Made by a program: the position numbers and the translations under genes. Below, piece after piece: positions 34,444 to 43,946 of a stretch of 64,000 nucleotides of DNA. Position 1 is the first letter of the stretch, and every line of letters begins with the position of its first letter. The stretch comes from Pseudomonadota bacterium (lineage in GTDB: Bacteria > Pseudomonadota > Gammaproteobacteria > Burkholderiales > Thiobacillaceae): NCBI GenBank assembly GCA_021826065.1, contig JAKADY010000008.1, positions 1 through 64,000 of the forward strand, written 5' to 3'. The notes beneath the pieces were generated by a model. The model did not search any database. It saw only the letters and a program-made list of their open reading frames with translations, and was not told the origin of the DNA.

Positions 34444-36516
34444 TCAGCTTTTCGCCGCCAGCAGGTTGAGCAGGAAGGCCTGCGCCTCGAAGGCCTTGCC
34501 GCGGCGGGGGCGGCGGCGGTAGCTGCCGTCGGGCTGCATCTCCCAGGCCTTGGTGTTGTCCTTGAGATAGGGCTTGAGACCCTCGTTGATGACCCGTTTT
34601 TTCAGCTTGGGGTCGAGGATGGGGAAGCCCGTCTCGATGCGGCGGAAGAAGTTGCGGTCCATCCAGTCGGCGCTGGCCAGATAGACGTCCTCGCGGCCAC
34701 CGTTCCAGAAGTAGAAGACGCGGTGGTGCTCCAGGAAGCGGCCGAGGATGGAGCGCACGCGGATGTTCTCCGACACACCCGGCAGTCCGGGCCTGAGCGC
34801 GCACACACCGCGCACGATGAGGTCGATCTGCACGCCGGCCTGGCTGGCCTCGTACAGGGCGGCGATGATCCTGGGTTCGAGCAGGGCGTTCATCTTGGCG
34901 ACGATGACCGCCTTCTCGCCGGCGCGGGCGCGCTCGGTCTCGTTGCGGATGGCGGCCATCATGGTGCTGTGCATCGTGAAGGGCGACTGCAGCAGATAGC
35001 TGTGTTCGCCGGCGTCGCCAAGACCCGTGAGCTGCATGAAGACGTCGTTGACGTCCTGGCACAGCGCCTCGTTGGCGGTCAGCAGGCCGAAGTCGGTGTA
35101 CAGCCGTGCGGTGCGCGCATGGTAGTTGCCGGTGCCCAGGTGCGCATAGCGTTTGAGCCGACCGTCCTCGCGCCGCACCACCATGGCCAGCTTGGCATGG
35201 GTCTTGTAGCCGACCACGCCATAGACGACATGGGCGCCGGCCTTCTCCAACTGCTCGGCCCAGTTGATGTTGGCCTCCTCGTCGAAGCGGGCGAGCAGTT
35301 CCACCACCGCCGTGACCTCTTTGCCACGCTGGGCCGCAGAGATGAGATGCCGCATCAGCTCGGAGTCGGTGCCGGTGCGGTAGACCGTCTGCTTGATCGC
35401 CAGGACGTTGGGGTCCTCCGCCGCCTGGCGGATGAAATCGATCACCGGCTGGAAGGACTGGAAGGGGTGGTGCAGGAGGATGTCGCCGGCGCGGATGGCA
35501 GCGAACAGGTCGTCGTCCTTGTTGCCGGCGAGCTGCGGCGGCAGGCCCGGGGTGAAGGGCGGGAACTTGAGGTCGGGTCGGTCGACGCGGTCGGGCACGT
35601 TCATCAGCCGCACCAGGTTGACCGGGCCGCGCACCTGGTAGAGGTCCTCCAGACCCAGGTTGAACTGCCGTAGCAGGAACTCGTAGGTCTCGCGCGGGCA
35701 CATGTCGGAGACCTCCAGCCGCACGGCGTCGCCGAAGTGGCGATGGGGCAGTTCGCCCTGCAGCTGCTCGCGCAGGTTCTTGGTCTCCTCCTCGTCGACG
35801 AAGAGGTCGGAGTTGCGCGTGACCCGGAACTGATGGCAGCCCAGCACCTGCATGCCGGCGAACAGGGCGTCCACGTGCGCGTGCAGGATGGAGGACAGGA
35901 AGATGAAGCCGTATTCGCAGCCGGCGATCTCCGCCGGCAGTTGGATCACCCGCGGCAGCGCCCGCGGCGCCTGCACCACCGCCTTGCCGGAGCTGCGGCC
36001 AAAGGCATCCTTGCCGGAGAGTTCCACGGCGAAATTGAGGCTCTTGTTGAGGACGTTGGGGAAGGGGTGGGCGGGATCGAGGCCGATGGGGGTCAACACC
36101 GGCATGATCTCGTTGTAAAAGTATTCGCGTACCCACTCGGCCTGCTCCGGCGTCCACTGCGAGCGCTTGTAGAAGCGGATGCCATGCGCGGCGAGCTCCG
36201 GCAGGACCTCGTCGTTGAGCAGCTCGTACTGGCGCGCCACCAGGGCATGCGCCCGCTTGGAGATCTCGCGCAGCGCCGCGCGCGGCGTCAGCCCGTCCGG
36301 GCTGGTGTGATGAGGGTTGACCCGCATCTGCTCCTTGAGCCCGGCAACCCGAATCTCGAAGAACTCGTCCATGTTGCTGGAGGTGATGCACAGGAAGCGC
36401 AGCCGCTCCAGCAGCGGGGTGGTGGGGTCCTCCGCCTGCGCCAGCACGCGGCGGTTGAATTCGAGGATGCCGAGTTCGCGGTTGATCAGGTGTTCGCTGG
36501 GGGGGAGATGACTCAT
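34444..36516 (-). CDS. ppk1: polyphosphate kinase 1
   Basis: A 690-residue enzyme that makes polyphosphate from ATP. All four domains are present: the N-terminal NRELGILEFNRRVLAQAEDP, the head domain, and the two phospholipase-D-like domains. The autophosphorylated histidine is the one in HLGTGNYHARTARLYTDFGLL. The second conserved site is in RGVCALRPGLPG. It is divergent from a CYTH-CHAD gene whose CHAD domain is known in other proteins to bind polyphosphate. Confidence 0.97.
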   Translation of the reverse strand: MSHLPPSEHLINRELGILEFNRRVLAQAEDPTTPLLERLRFLCITSSNMDEFFEIRVAGLKEQMRVNPHHTSPDGLTPRAALREISKRAHALVARQYELLNDEVLPELAAHGIRFYKRSQWTPEQAEWVREYFYNEIMPVLTPIGLDPAHPFPNVLNKSLNFAVELSGKDAFGRSSGKAVVQAPRALPRVIQLPAEIAGCEYGFIFLSSILHAHVDALFAGMQVLGCHQFRVTRNSDLFVDEEETKNLREQLQGELPHRHFGDAVRLEVSDMCPRETYEFLLRQFNLGLEDLYQVRGPVNLVRLMNVPDRVDRPDLKFPPFTPGLPPQLAGNKDDDLFAAIRAGDILLHHPFQSFQPVIDFIRQAAEDPNVLAIKQTVYRTGTDSELMRHLISAAQRGKEVTAVVELLARFDEEANINWAEQLEKAGAHVVYGVVGYKTHAKLAMVVRREDGRLKRYAHLGTGNYHARTARLYTDFGLLTANEALCQDVNDVFMQLTGLGDAGEHSYLLQSPFTMHSTMMAAIRNETERARAGEKAVIVAKMNALLEPRIIAALYEASQAGVQIDLIVRGVCALRPGLPGVSENIRVRSILGRFLEHHRVFYFWNGGREDVYLASADWMDRNFFRRIETGFPILDPKLKKRVINEGLKPYLKDNTKAWEMQPDGSYRRRPRRGKAFEAQAFLLNLLAAKS

Positions 36517-36548
36517 GCAGACACTCGGGGGGATGGCGTCGGGTCGAA

Positions 36549-38078
36549 ATGCTAATCTTAACGCACCATCCCACCCAAACCGCTATCGTGGAAATCGAGA
36601 TCAAACTCGCCCTGGACACGGGCGCTGTCCGCAAGCTCCCGCGCCATCCCGCTCTTGCGCAAGGCCAAGCCGTGCAACAGCGCCTGTACAGTGTCTATTT
36701 CGATACGGCCGATTTTGCCCTGCTGCGCGCCGGCATCGCCCTGCGCCTGCGTCGCGTCGGTTATCACTGGGTGCAGACCGTCAAGGCGCGGGCCGGCAGC
36801 GGCGGTGTGCTGGCACAACGCCCGGAATGGGAGACCCGGATCGCCGGCAAGCGACCCGACCTTGCCGTCCTGCCGGACGAGGCGCGTGCCCTGCTGCCGG
36901 ACGTGGACGTCGACCGCCTGGCCGCGGTGTTCGAGACCGCGTTCCGGCGCACGGCCTGGCAGGTCGCGACCGCCGACGGCACCGTCGAGGTGGTCCTGGA
37001 TCGGGGCGAGATCCGCGCCGGGGACGAGACCTGGCCGATCCGCGAGGTGGAGCTGGAACTCAAGACGGGGACGGTCGCCGAGCTCTTCAACCTGGCCGAC
37101 CGCCTGGTGGCCGATCTGCCCGTGCACCTGGAGCCGCGCAGCAAGGCCCAGCGCGGCTATCAACTCGCCGGTGCGCTGCCGCTCACCCCGGTCAAGGCGG
37201 TCCTGCCCGCCTTCGATCCGGAGACGTCCGCCGGCGAGGCCTATTGCGCCATCGCCCGCGCCTGTCTCGCCCAGTTCGAGGCCAACCTGCCGGGGTATCT
37301 CGCGGACCCCCGCGCCCCGGACCCCGAGTACGTGCACCAGATGCGCGTGGCCATGCGGCGTCTGCGCGCGGCGACGGGCCTGCTGCGTTTCATGGGGCTC
37401 GACACCCCGGCCTGGGTGGGTGAGCTCAAGTGGCTCATGGGGGAGCTCTCCCTGGCCCGGGATTGGGACGTCTTCGTCACCGAGACCCTGGCCCGCGTTG
37501 CCGCCGGCCTGGAGCGGCCGCAGGCGCTGGAGCCGCTCACGGCAGTGGCGCAGCGCCTGCGCGAGCAGGCCAATGCCCATGCCACACGCGCCTTGAATGA
37601 CACGCGACTGGTGCGGCTTTGGCTCACCCTGGAGCGTGCGCTAGCCGAGTTCCCCGCCACGCCCATTGGGGCTAGGCAGTGGGCGGAGGCGGCGCTGGAG
37701 CGTCGCTACCGTCAGCTGCGCCGGCTGGGCAACCGCCTGGACGAGCTCGACCCCGTGGAGCGGCATGCCCTGCGTATCGCCGGCAAGAAGCTGCGCTATG
37801 CCGCCGAGTTCTTCGCGCCGCTCAAGCCCAAGGCCGCCCGCCGTTTCATCAGCCGCCTGGCGCACCTGCAGGACGTCCTGGGCGTGCTCAACGACGTGGC
37901 CGTCACCGCACGGCTGCTGGAGGAGGCCAAGCAGGCCGGCGGCACAGTGGTGTGGGAGGGCGCGGGCCTGGTGGCGGGCTTCCTCGCGCACGAGCAGGCC
38001 GAGCGGCTGACCGAACTCGACCAGGCCTGGCAGACCTTCAGGGCCGTCAAGCCTTACTGGCGGAAGCCGACGGCCTGA
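36549..38078 (+). CDS. CYTH and CHAD domain protein
   Basis: A 509-residue protein. The N-terminal CYTH domain opens with the EIEIK signature of triphosphate-tunnel enzymes and has further marks at RLRRVG, TVKAR and EVELELK. A C-terminal CHAD helical domain begins near residue 225 (YVHQMRVAMRRLRAATGLLRF ... ALRIAGKKLRYAAEFF). CYTH proteins hydrolyse triphosphates; CHAD domains bind polyphosphate granules through basic residues. ATG 36549 is listed, but GTG 36588 directly before EIEIK is also plausible. It shares its promoter region with the divergent ppk1, which supports a joint role in polyphosphate metabolism. Confidence 0.9.
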   Translation: MLILTHHPTQTAIVEIEIKLALDTGAVRKLPRHPALAQGQAVQQRLYSVYFDTADFALLRAGIALRLRRVGYHWVQTVKARAGSGGVLAQRPEWETRIAGKRPDLAVLPDEARALLPDVDVDRLAAVFETAFRRTAWQVATADGTVEVVLDRGEIRAGDETWPIREVELELKTGTVAELFNLADRLVADLPVHLEPRSKAQRGYQLAGALPLTPVKAVLPAFDPETSAGEAYCAIARACLAQFEANLPGYLADPRAPDPEYVHQMRVAMRRLRAATGLLRFMGLDTPAWVGELKWLMGELSLARDWDVFVTETLARVAAGLERPQALEPLTAVAQRLREQANAHATRALNDTRLVRLWLTLERALAEFPATPIGARQWAEAALERRYRQLRRLGNRLDELDPVERHALRIAGKKLRYAAEFFAPLKPKAARRFISRLAHLQDVLGVLNDVAVTARLLEEAKQAGGTVVWEGAGLVAGFLAHEQAERLTELDQAWQTFRAVKPYWRKPTA

Positions 38079-38110
38079 TTTTCTCAGGCTGGCCGGTGCC
38101 GGAAGTTGCG

Positions 38111-38237
38111 TCAGTCCGCGCCGGGCCGTCCCAAGCGGACTGACCACCCCCTCGGAGGGTGGTGAGCGAAGCGAGCCGGGGGTGGTTTCATCTCAGTCCG
38201 CGCCGGGCCGTCCCAAGCGGACTGACCACCCCCTCGG
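38111..38237 (+). repeat. 45-bp direct repeat, two copies, with internal palindrome
   Basis: The copies at 38111-38155 and 38193-38237 are identical over 45 bp. Each contains the inverted repeat TCAGTCCGC ... GCGGACTGA (15-base loop), followed by a CCACCCCCTCGG tail. The 37 bp between the copies can pair partly with the tail (CCGGGGGTGG). They lie between the convergent CYTH-CHAD and Crp/Fnr genes and may act as a terminator region or as a mobile REP-type element. Confidence 0.85.
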
Positions 38238-38245
38238 GGGGCGTT

Positions 38246-38938
38246 TCATCCTAGGGCGCTGTAACGGCGCAGCTTGTCGACGTCGAGCACGGTGATGGTG
38301 CGGCCATGCACCTCGATCAGCCCGGCCTGCGAAAGCTGGGAGAGCATGCGCGAGAGGGTCTCCGGGGCGAGGTTGAGCTGGGCGGCCAGGGTCTGCTTGC
38401 TGGTGCCCAGGGCGACCTCGTAGCGCTTCTGATCCCCCGGTGCCTGCTGCGACAGGAAGCAGGTCACCCGCTGCAGGCTGGTGCGCGAGGTGCAGGCCTC
38501 GATGTCGGTCAGCAGCTCGTGCAGCCGCACGCACAGGCTGGCCAGCATCTTGCGGCACAACACGGGATTCGTTTCGATCGCCTGGCTCAGGGCCTCCTTG
38601 CCGATCAGCAGCACGATCGTCTCCTGTGTGGCCTGCGCGCTCACCGGATAGGGCTTGTCGAGGAAGGCGACCGCCTCGCCGAAGGTGCTGCCCGGCCCCT
38701 CCATGTGGATCACCTTCTCCCAGCCCTGGGTGGAGGGGATGAACAGCTTCACCTGTCCCATGATGACGACATGGATGCCCTGCGGCATGTCGCCCTTGTT
38801 GAACAGGATCTCGTGCTTGTGTACGCGATATTCGCGCGTGTGTCTGGCCAGTGACTTCAGTTCGTCTGCGTTCAGCCCGCGAAACAGGGGCTGACGGGAG
38901 AGGATCTCCTCGATCGAATGGCGCGTCTCCTGGATCAT
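38246..38938 (-). CDS. Crp/Fnr family transcriptional regulator
   Basis: A 230-residue regulator with a cyclic-nucleotide-type effector domain (about residues 15-135) and a C-terminal winged HTH (SKQTLAAQLNLAPETLSRMLSQLSQAGLIEV). The effector part lacks the N-terminal cysteine cluster of oxygen-sensing Fnr. It resembles Dnr/Nnr-type regulators that respond to nitric oxide or other signals, though this cannot be decided from sequence alone. It is divergent from napDAGHB, and a perfect Fnr-type box lies in the 118-bp intergenic region between the two starts. Confidence 0.9.
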   Translation of the reverse strand: MIQETRHSIEEILSRQPLFRGLNADELKSLARHTREYRVHKHEILFNKGDMPQGIHVVIMGQVKLFIPSTQGWEKVIHMEGPGSTFGEAVAFLDKPYPVSAQATQETIVLLIGKEALSQAIETNPVLCRKMLASLCVRLHELLTDIEACTSRTSLQRVTCFLSQQAPGDQKRYEVALGTSKQTLAAQLNLAPETLSRMLSQLSQAGLIEVHGRTITVLDVDKLRRYSALG

Positions 38939-38993
38939 CCCGTTCCTCGTCTCCTTCGGCGGGGTAGCAATGTACCACCGATGCGTGATTTTG

Positions 38994-39007
38994 TTGACTC
39001 AGGTCAA
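38994..39007. promoter_or_regulatory. Fnr/Dnr-type binding site
   Basis: TTGACTCAGGTCAA is a perfect palindrome with arms TTGAC and GTCAA and 4 central bases, the layout of Crp/Fnr-family boxes (Fnr: TTGAT-N4-ATCAA). It lies about 50 bp upstream of the napD start and about 55 bp upstream of the regulator start, so it could control both. Confidence 0.8.
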
Positions 39008-39056
39008 GGCCATTTGCCAAGGGGCAACGCAAAGTTTGAGGCTGAGAAAAATCCCA

Positions 39057-39389
39057 ATGGATGAGGTGGAGATGAACCTGTCCGGAATTCTGGTGGTGGC
39101 CAGGCCCGAGCGCCTGTCCGCCGTGATCCCTGCGCTCAACGCCCTGCCCGGCGTCGAGGTGCACCTGGTGGACGAGGCCACCGGCCGCATCGTCGTGGTG
39201 CTGGAGGCCTCAGACATCCTGGGGGAGATCGAGGGGCTGAAGCGCATCAAGGCCTTGCCACACGTGCTGGTGGCCGAGATGGTCTACCACTACCTCGCCG
39301 ATGACCGGCAGACCTACGCCGAGCTGCCGCCCGATCTGGCCGAACAGGACAGCAATGCCTGCGCTGTCCCGGCTTACCTGAACGACTGA
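39057..39389 (+). CDS. napD: NapD, chaperone for NapA
   Basis: A 110-residue cytoplasmic protein that binds the Tat signal of NapA and delays its export until the cofactor is loaded. MNLSGILVVARPERLSAVIPALNALPGVEVH is typical. ATG 39057 and ATG 39072 are both possible starts; the second lies directly before the conserved NLSGI. It is the first gene of napDAGHB and is preceded by the Fnr-type box. Confidence 0.92.
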   Translation: MDEVEMNLSGILVVARPERLSAVIPALNALPGVEVHLVDEATGRIVVVLEASDILGEIEGLKRIKALPHVLVAEMVYHYLADDRQTYAELPPDLAEQDSNACAVPAYLND

Positions 39390-39410
39390 ACCCTAGCGAA
39401 GGAGGCTGTC

Positions 39411-42152
39411 ATGGGACTCTCACGCCGTGATTTTCTGAAGACCAGCATCGCCGCCAGTACCGCAGCCACGGTGGGCCTGCCGATCTCGAAACAGGCCGAG
39501 GCGGCCGTCAAGGCCTCCGAGGCGGGCTGGCAGTGGGACAAGGCGGTGTGCCGCTTCTGCGGTACCGGCTGCGGCATCATGGTGGCGACCCAGGATGGCC
39601 AGATCGTCGCCACCAAGGGCGATCCGGACGCACCGGTCAACCGCGGGCTGAACTGCATCAAGGGCTACTTCAACGGCAAGATCCAGTCCGGCAAGGACCG
39701 CCTCACCCAGCCGCTGATGCGCATGAAGGACGGCAAGTTCGACAAGAAGGGCCAGTTCGTGCCGGTGACCTGGGAGCAGGCCTTCGACGAGATGGAGCGG
39801 CAGTTCCGCAAGGTCTATGCCGAGAAAGGTCCCAGCGGCATCGCCTGCCTCGGCTCCGGGCAATGGACGGTACAGGAGGGCTACGCCATGAACAAGCTGT
39901 TCAAGGCGGGCTTCCGCTCCAACAACATCGACCCCAACGCACGCAACTGCATGGCGAGCGCCGTGGCGGCGTTCTACAGCGTCTTCGGTGCCGACGAGCC
40001 GGCCGGCAACTACGACGACATCGAGTATGCCGACAGCATGATCCTGTGGGGATCGAACATGGCGGAGATGCACCCCATCCTGTGGTCCCGTATCACCAAC
40101 CGGCGGCTGGGACACAAGGATTGCCGGGTGATCAACATCACCACTTTCCGCAACATGTCCTCCGACATCGCCGATCTGGAGATCATCATCAAGCCGAACA
40201 CGGATCTCGCCATCCAGAACTACATCGCCCGCGAGATCATCGCCCGCGATGCGGTGAACTGGGACTTCGTCAACAAGCACTGCGTCTTTGCCACCGGCCC
40301 TTACGACATCGGCTATGGCATGCGGCCGACCGACAAGTACGCCTTCCCGGCGGAGAAGGACACCCAGGCCAAGGAGCTCAGGGTCAAACTCGACAAATAC
40401 GAGGCCATAGCCCAACGCCGCAAGGAGGGCGAGGTGGTCGAGCAGCAGAACACCGCCGACCCGGCGCGCCACTGGCTGATCAGCTTCGACGACTTCAAAC
40501 GCGCGGTGGAACCCTACACCCTGGACTTCGTCGCCGAGCTTGCCAAGGGCGACCCGGACGAGTCGCTCGACAGCTTCAAGGCCAAGCTCAGGCAGCTCGC
40601 CGACCACTACATCGATCCCAAGCGCAAGGTGCTGTCCTTCTGGACCATGGGCTTCAACCAGCACCAGCGTGGCACCTGGGTCAACGAACAGGTGTACATG
40701 AACCATCTGCTGCTGGGTAAGTACGCCCAACCGGGCAACGGCGCCTTCTCGCTCACCGGGCAGCCCTCGGCCTGCGGCACGGCGCGCGAGGTGGGGACCT
40801 TCTCGCACCGTCTGCCGGCCGACCGCCTGGTGCCCAATCCCAAACATCGGGCCGATGTGGAGAAGGCCTGGCACCTGCCGGCCAAGACGCTCAACCCCAA
40901 GATCGGCTCCTTCTACGCCAAGATCCTGCGCGACCTGGAGGATGGCTCGGTGAAGTGGGTATGGGTGCAGGTCAACAACCCCTGGCAGAGCCACCCCAAC
41001 AACAACCACTGGCTCAAGGCGGCGCGCGAGATGGACAACTTCATCGTCGTCTCCGATGCCTATCCCACGGTGTCGGCCAAGGTGGCCGACCTGATCCTGC
41101 CGGCGGCGATGATCTTCGAGAAGTGGGGGGCCTACGGTAACGCCGAGCGCCGCACCCAGCACTGGCGCCAGCAGGTCGACCCGCCCGGCGAGGCGCGCGC
41201 CGACATCTGGCAGGTGCTGGAGTTCTCGAAACGCTTCAAGATCAAGGACTTCTGGGGCGAACAGAGCGTGCCTGGCCTCAAGGCGGACGGTTTCCCCGAC
41301 GGCAAACTGCCTAGCGTCTTGGACGAGGCGGTGAAGCTGGGTTATACGCCGGAGGCGAGCCTCTATGACGTCTTGTTCGCCACGCCCGAGAACAAGAAAT
41401 ACAAATGGCCCGACCCCATCGCCAAGGGGCACGACAACCACGTGGTGCGTCTGCTGGGCGACGGCTGGTTCCCGGAAAAGGCCCTGTGGCAGGAGTATGT
41501 GCAGTTCGGTCGCGGCAAGGGCAAGGACCTCGCGGACTTCGACGTCTATCACGGCGACAAGGTGCGTGGCCTCAAGTGGCCTGTGGTCGGCGGCAAGGAG
41601 GTGCCCTGGCGGTTCAACGAGCAGTACGACCCCTATGTCAAGAAGGGCGCCGGGTTCGAGTTCTACGGCGATCTCTTCAAGGCCATCCCCAAGGGCGACC
41701 TGGACAAGGTCACCGACCCCACCCCGGTGTCGGTGGCCGGCAAGGCCAAGATATTCTACCGGCCCTACGCCGCCCCGGCGGAGCAGCCCGACGAGCGCTA
41801 CGACCTGTGGCTGTGCACTGGGCGGGTCCTGGAGCACTGGCACACCGGCACCATGACGCGGCGTGTGCCCGAGCTGCACCGTGCCGTGCCGGCCGCGGTG
41901 CTGTGGATGCACCCCGAGGACGCACGCGCGCGCGGGCTCAAGCGCAACGACTTGGTCTGGGTCGAGTCGCGCCGGGGCAAGGTACAGGTGCGGGTCGAGA
42001 CGGGCGGTCGCAACAAGATGGTGCGCGGTTACGTCTATGTGCCCTTCTTCGACGAAGGGGTGCTCATCAACCGCGTGACCCTGGACACCACCTGTCCCAT
42101 CTCGAAAGAGAGCGACTTCAAGAAGTGCGCGGTGAAGGTCTACAAGGCCTGA
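39411..42152 (+). CDS. napA: periplasmic nitrate reductase catalytic subunit NapA
   Basis: A 913-residue molybdopterin enzyme that reduces nitrate to nitrite in the periplasm. The Tat signal SRRDFLK is at residues 4-10. The 4Fe-4S ligands are C47, C50, C54 and C82. The Mo-coordinating cysteine is in [11 protein letters not shown]. The length is slightly longer than that of well-known NapA (about 830), mostly through inserts in the central part. An AAGGAGG ribosome site precedes the ATG. NapB (diheme) and NapGH in the same operon supply electrons. Confidence 0.97.
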   Translation: MGLSRRDFLKTSIAASTAATVGLPISKQAEAAVKASEAGWQWDKAVCRFCGTGCGIMVATQDGQIVATKGDPDAPVNRGLNCIKGYFNGKIQSGKDRLTQPLMRMKDGKFDKKGQFVPVTWEQAFDEMERQFRKVYAEKGPSGIACLGSGQWTVQEGYAMNKLFKAGFRSNNIDPNARNCMASAVAAFYSVFGADEPAGNYDDIEYADSMILWGSNMAEMHPILWSRITNRRLGHKDCRVINITTFRNMSSDIADLEIIIKPNTDLAIQNYIAREIIARDAVNWDFVNKHCVFATGPYDIGYGMRPTDKYAFPAEKDTQAKELRVKLDKYEAIAQRRKEGEVVEQQNTADPARHWLISFDDFKRAVEPYTLDFVAELAKGDPDESLDSFKAKLRQLADHYIDPKRKVLSFWTMGFNQHQRGTWVNEQVYMNHLLLGKYAQPGNGAFSLTGQPSACGTAREVGTFSHRLPADRLVPNPKHRADVEKAWHLPAKTLNPKIGSFYAKILRDLEDGSVKWVWVQVNNPWQSHPNNNHWLKAAREMDNFIVVSDAYPTVSAKVADLILPAAMIFEKWGAYGNAERRTQHWRQQVDPPGEARADIWQVLEFSKRFKIKDFWGEQSVPGLKADGFPDGKLPSVLDEAVKLGYTPEASLYDVLFATPENKKYKWPDPIAKGHDNHVVRLLGDGWFPEKALWQEYVQFGRGKGKDLADFDVYHGDKVRGLKWPVVGGKEVPWRFNEQYDPYVKKGAGFEFYGDLFKAIPKGDLDKVTDPTPVSVAGKAKIFYRPYAAPAEQPDERYDLWLCTGRVLEHWHTGTMTRRVPELHRAVPAAVLWMHPEDARARGLKRNDLVWVESRRGKVQVRVETGGRNKMVRGYVYVPFFDEGVLINRVTLDTTCPISKESDFKKCAVKVYKA

Positions 42153-42226
42153 GGCGGCACGGGGCGAATCCGGCCTGCGTCGCTGGGATATAGTGGCACG
42201 GGCCGGACAACAGCCAGGTCATCGCG

Positions 42227-43006
42227 ATGGCAGAGAAGACCACCACACGCCGCGAGTTCCTGCTGCAGGTGGCGCAGGGCACCGCGGTGGCGGCGACGGG
42301 GGCCATGCTGTGGCTTTACATGCTGCGGCAGGAGGCGCGCGCGCATCCCTACGCCCTGCGCCCGCCCGGCGCGCTGCCTGAGCCGGATTTCCTGGCGGTC
42401 TGCATCAAATGCGGCAAGTGCGTCAACGATTGTCCCTATGACACGCTCAAGCTGGCCGGCGCGGGCGGCAATCTGCCCATCGGCACGCCCTATTTCACCC
42501 CGCGTGACATCCCCTGCTACCTCTGCCCGCACATCCCCTGCATGAAGGCCTGTCCGACCGGGGCGCTGTCGCCGGCGCTCAAGAACATCAACGACTCCCG
42601 CATGGGCCTGGCGGTGATCGACATCGAGAACTGCCTGTCCTGGCGGGGTCTGCGCTGCGAGATCTGCCATCGCGAGTGTCCCCTCAAAGGCAAGGCCATC
42701 ACCCTGGAGACCCACCCCAGGCCGATCTCCAAGCACGCGATGTTCTACCCCATCGTGCATTCGGACGCCTGCACGGGCTGCGGCATCTGCGAGAAGGCCT
42801 GTCCCACCGAAGAGCCTGCCATCCGCGTCTTCCCGCACAAGATGGTGCAGGGCAAGATCGGCGAGCACTATCGCCTGGGCTGGACCTTCGACACCGAGAT
42901 CACGCAGGACTTCAAACCGTCCGGACCGCCCGCGACGGGGGGCGCGCCTGCCAAGCCACCGAAAAAGGCCCCCGGCATGGATTACCTGAATGAAGGTGGG
43001 CTGTGA
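42227..43006 (+). CDS. napG: ferredoxin-type quinol dehydrogenase component NapG
   Basis: A 259-residue protein with four 4Fe-4S binding motifs: CIKCGKCVNDCP, CYLCPHIPCMKACP, CEICHRECP and CTGCGICEKACP. The N-terminus has a twin-Arg motif (TTRREFLLQ) and a hydrophobic stretch, so it is exported by Tat and acts on the periplasmic face with NapH. It passes electrons from quinol via NapH to NapB. Its stop overlaps the napH start by 4 bp. Confidence 0.95.
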   Translation: MAEKTTTRREFLLQVAQGTAVAATGAMLWLYMLRQEARAHPYALRPPGALPEPDFLAVCIKCGKCVNDCPYDTLKLAGAGGNLPIGTPYFTPRDIPCYLCPHIPCMKACPTGALSPALKNINDSRMGLAVIDIENCLSWRGLRCEICHRECPLKGKAITLETHPRPISKHAMFYPIVHSDACTGCGICEKACPTEEPAIRVFPHKMVQGKIGEHYRLGWTFDTEITQDFKPSGPPATGGAPAKPPKKAPGMDYLNEGGL

Positions 43007-43926
43007 GCAGCATTGAACCCACACGCCAGGATGCCCAGGCCAGTCTCGACAAGATCCGGGCGCGGACGCTGCCGCAGCGCTTGTGGTCCTGGCGCTACAT
43101 CGTCCTGCGCCGGGTGTCGCAACTGGGTATCCTGCTCATGTTCTTCGGCACGGCGCATTGGGGCTGGCAGGTCGCCAAGGACGTGCCGCTGCTGACCGGC
43201 AACCTCTCCGCCTCCAAGTTCGCCGGCATCCTGCCGATGGCGGATCCCTTCGCCGTACTGCAGATCTTCCTCACCGGTCACGTCCTGCAGACCGAGGTCC
43301 TGCTGGGGGCGGGCATCGTCTTCGCCTTCTATCTGATCCTCGGTGGGCGTGTCTACTGCGCCTGGGTCTGTCCGGTCAACATGGTCACCGATCTGGCCAA
43401 CTGGCTGCGGATGCGCCTCGACGTGCGCCCCATCTTCCACATCACCCGCAACGTGCGCTATCTGATGCTGGCCGCCGCCTTGGTGCTCTCGGCCCTGACC
43501 GGGGTGGCGGCCTTCGAGTGGGTGAGCCCCATCGGCATGATGCACCGGGAGATCATCTTCGGCCTGGGGCTGGGCTTCATCGCGCTGCTGGCCATCTTCC
43601 TGTTCGACCTGTTGATCCTGAAGAACGGCTGGTGCGGGCACCTCTGCCCCCTGGGCGCGTTCTGGTCGGTGGTCGGCCGCCACACCGCCCAGCTGCGGGT
43701 GCGCTTCGACGCGCGCACCTGTACCCATTGCGGGGAATGCGCGCGTGTCTGCCCCGAGCCGCAGGTCTTGAACCTGAAAAAGATTGCCGAGACCGGTTAC
43801 GTCTATTCCGGCGAGTGCAGCAACTGCGGGCGTTGCAGTCCCCTGTGTCCCGAAGGCAGCCTCGCCTTCGACCTGCGCCCGCTGATCCGAAGACACAACG
43901 AGCGTTCCGCTCGGGTCGTATCCTGA
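43003..43926 (+). CDS. napH: quinol dehydrogenase membrane component NapH
   Basis: A 307-residue inner-membrane protein with four spans. Two CxxxCP motifs (CAWVCPVN, CGHLCPLG) face the membrane surface, and there are two C-terminal 4Fe-4S clusters (CTHCGECARVCP, CSNCGRCSPLCP). It oxidises ubiquinol or menaquinol and pairs with NapG. The start is GTG 43003. No NapC tetraheme is in the cluster, so NapGH may be the only quinol link to NapAB here. Confidence 0.95.
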   Translation: MSSIEPTRQDAQASLDKIRARTLPQRLWSWRYIVLRRVSQLGILLMFFGTAHWGWQVAKDVPLLTGNLSASKFAGILPMADPFAVLQIFLTGHVLQTEVLLGAGIVFAFYLILGGRVYCAWVCPVNMVTDLANWLRMRLDVRPIFHITRNVRYLMLAAALVLSALTGVAAFEWVSPIGMMHREIIFGLGLGFIALLAIFLFDLLILKNGWCGHLCPLGAFWSVVGRHTAQLRVRFDARTCTHCGECARVCPEPQVLNLKKIAETGYVYSGECSNCGRCSPLCPEGSLAFDLRPLIRRHNERSARVVS

Positions 43927-43946
43927 CCGAAGACTAGGAGACTTTT

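Noticed and set aside
39420-41912. An 830-codon open frame on the minus strand across napA
   Set aside because: It is antisense to a complete NapA with all cofactor motifs. High GC gives long open frames on the opposite strand; the translation is low in complexity and matches no family.
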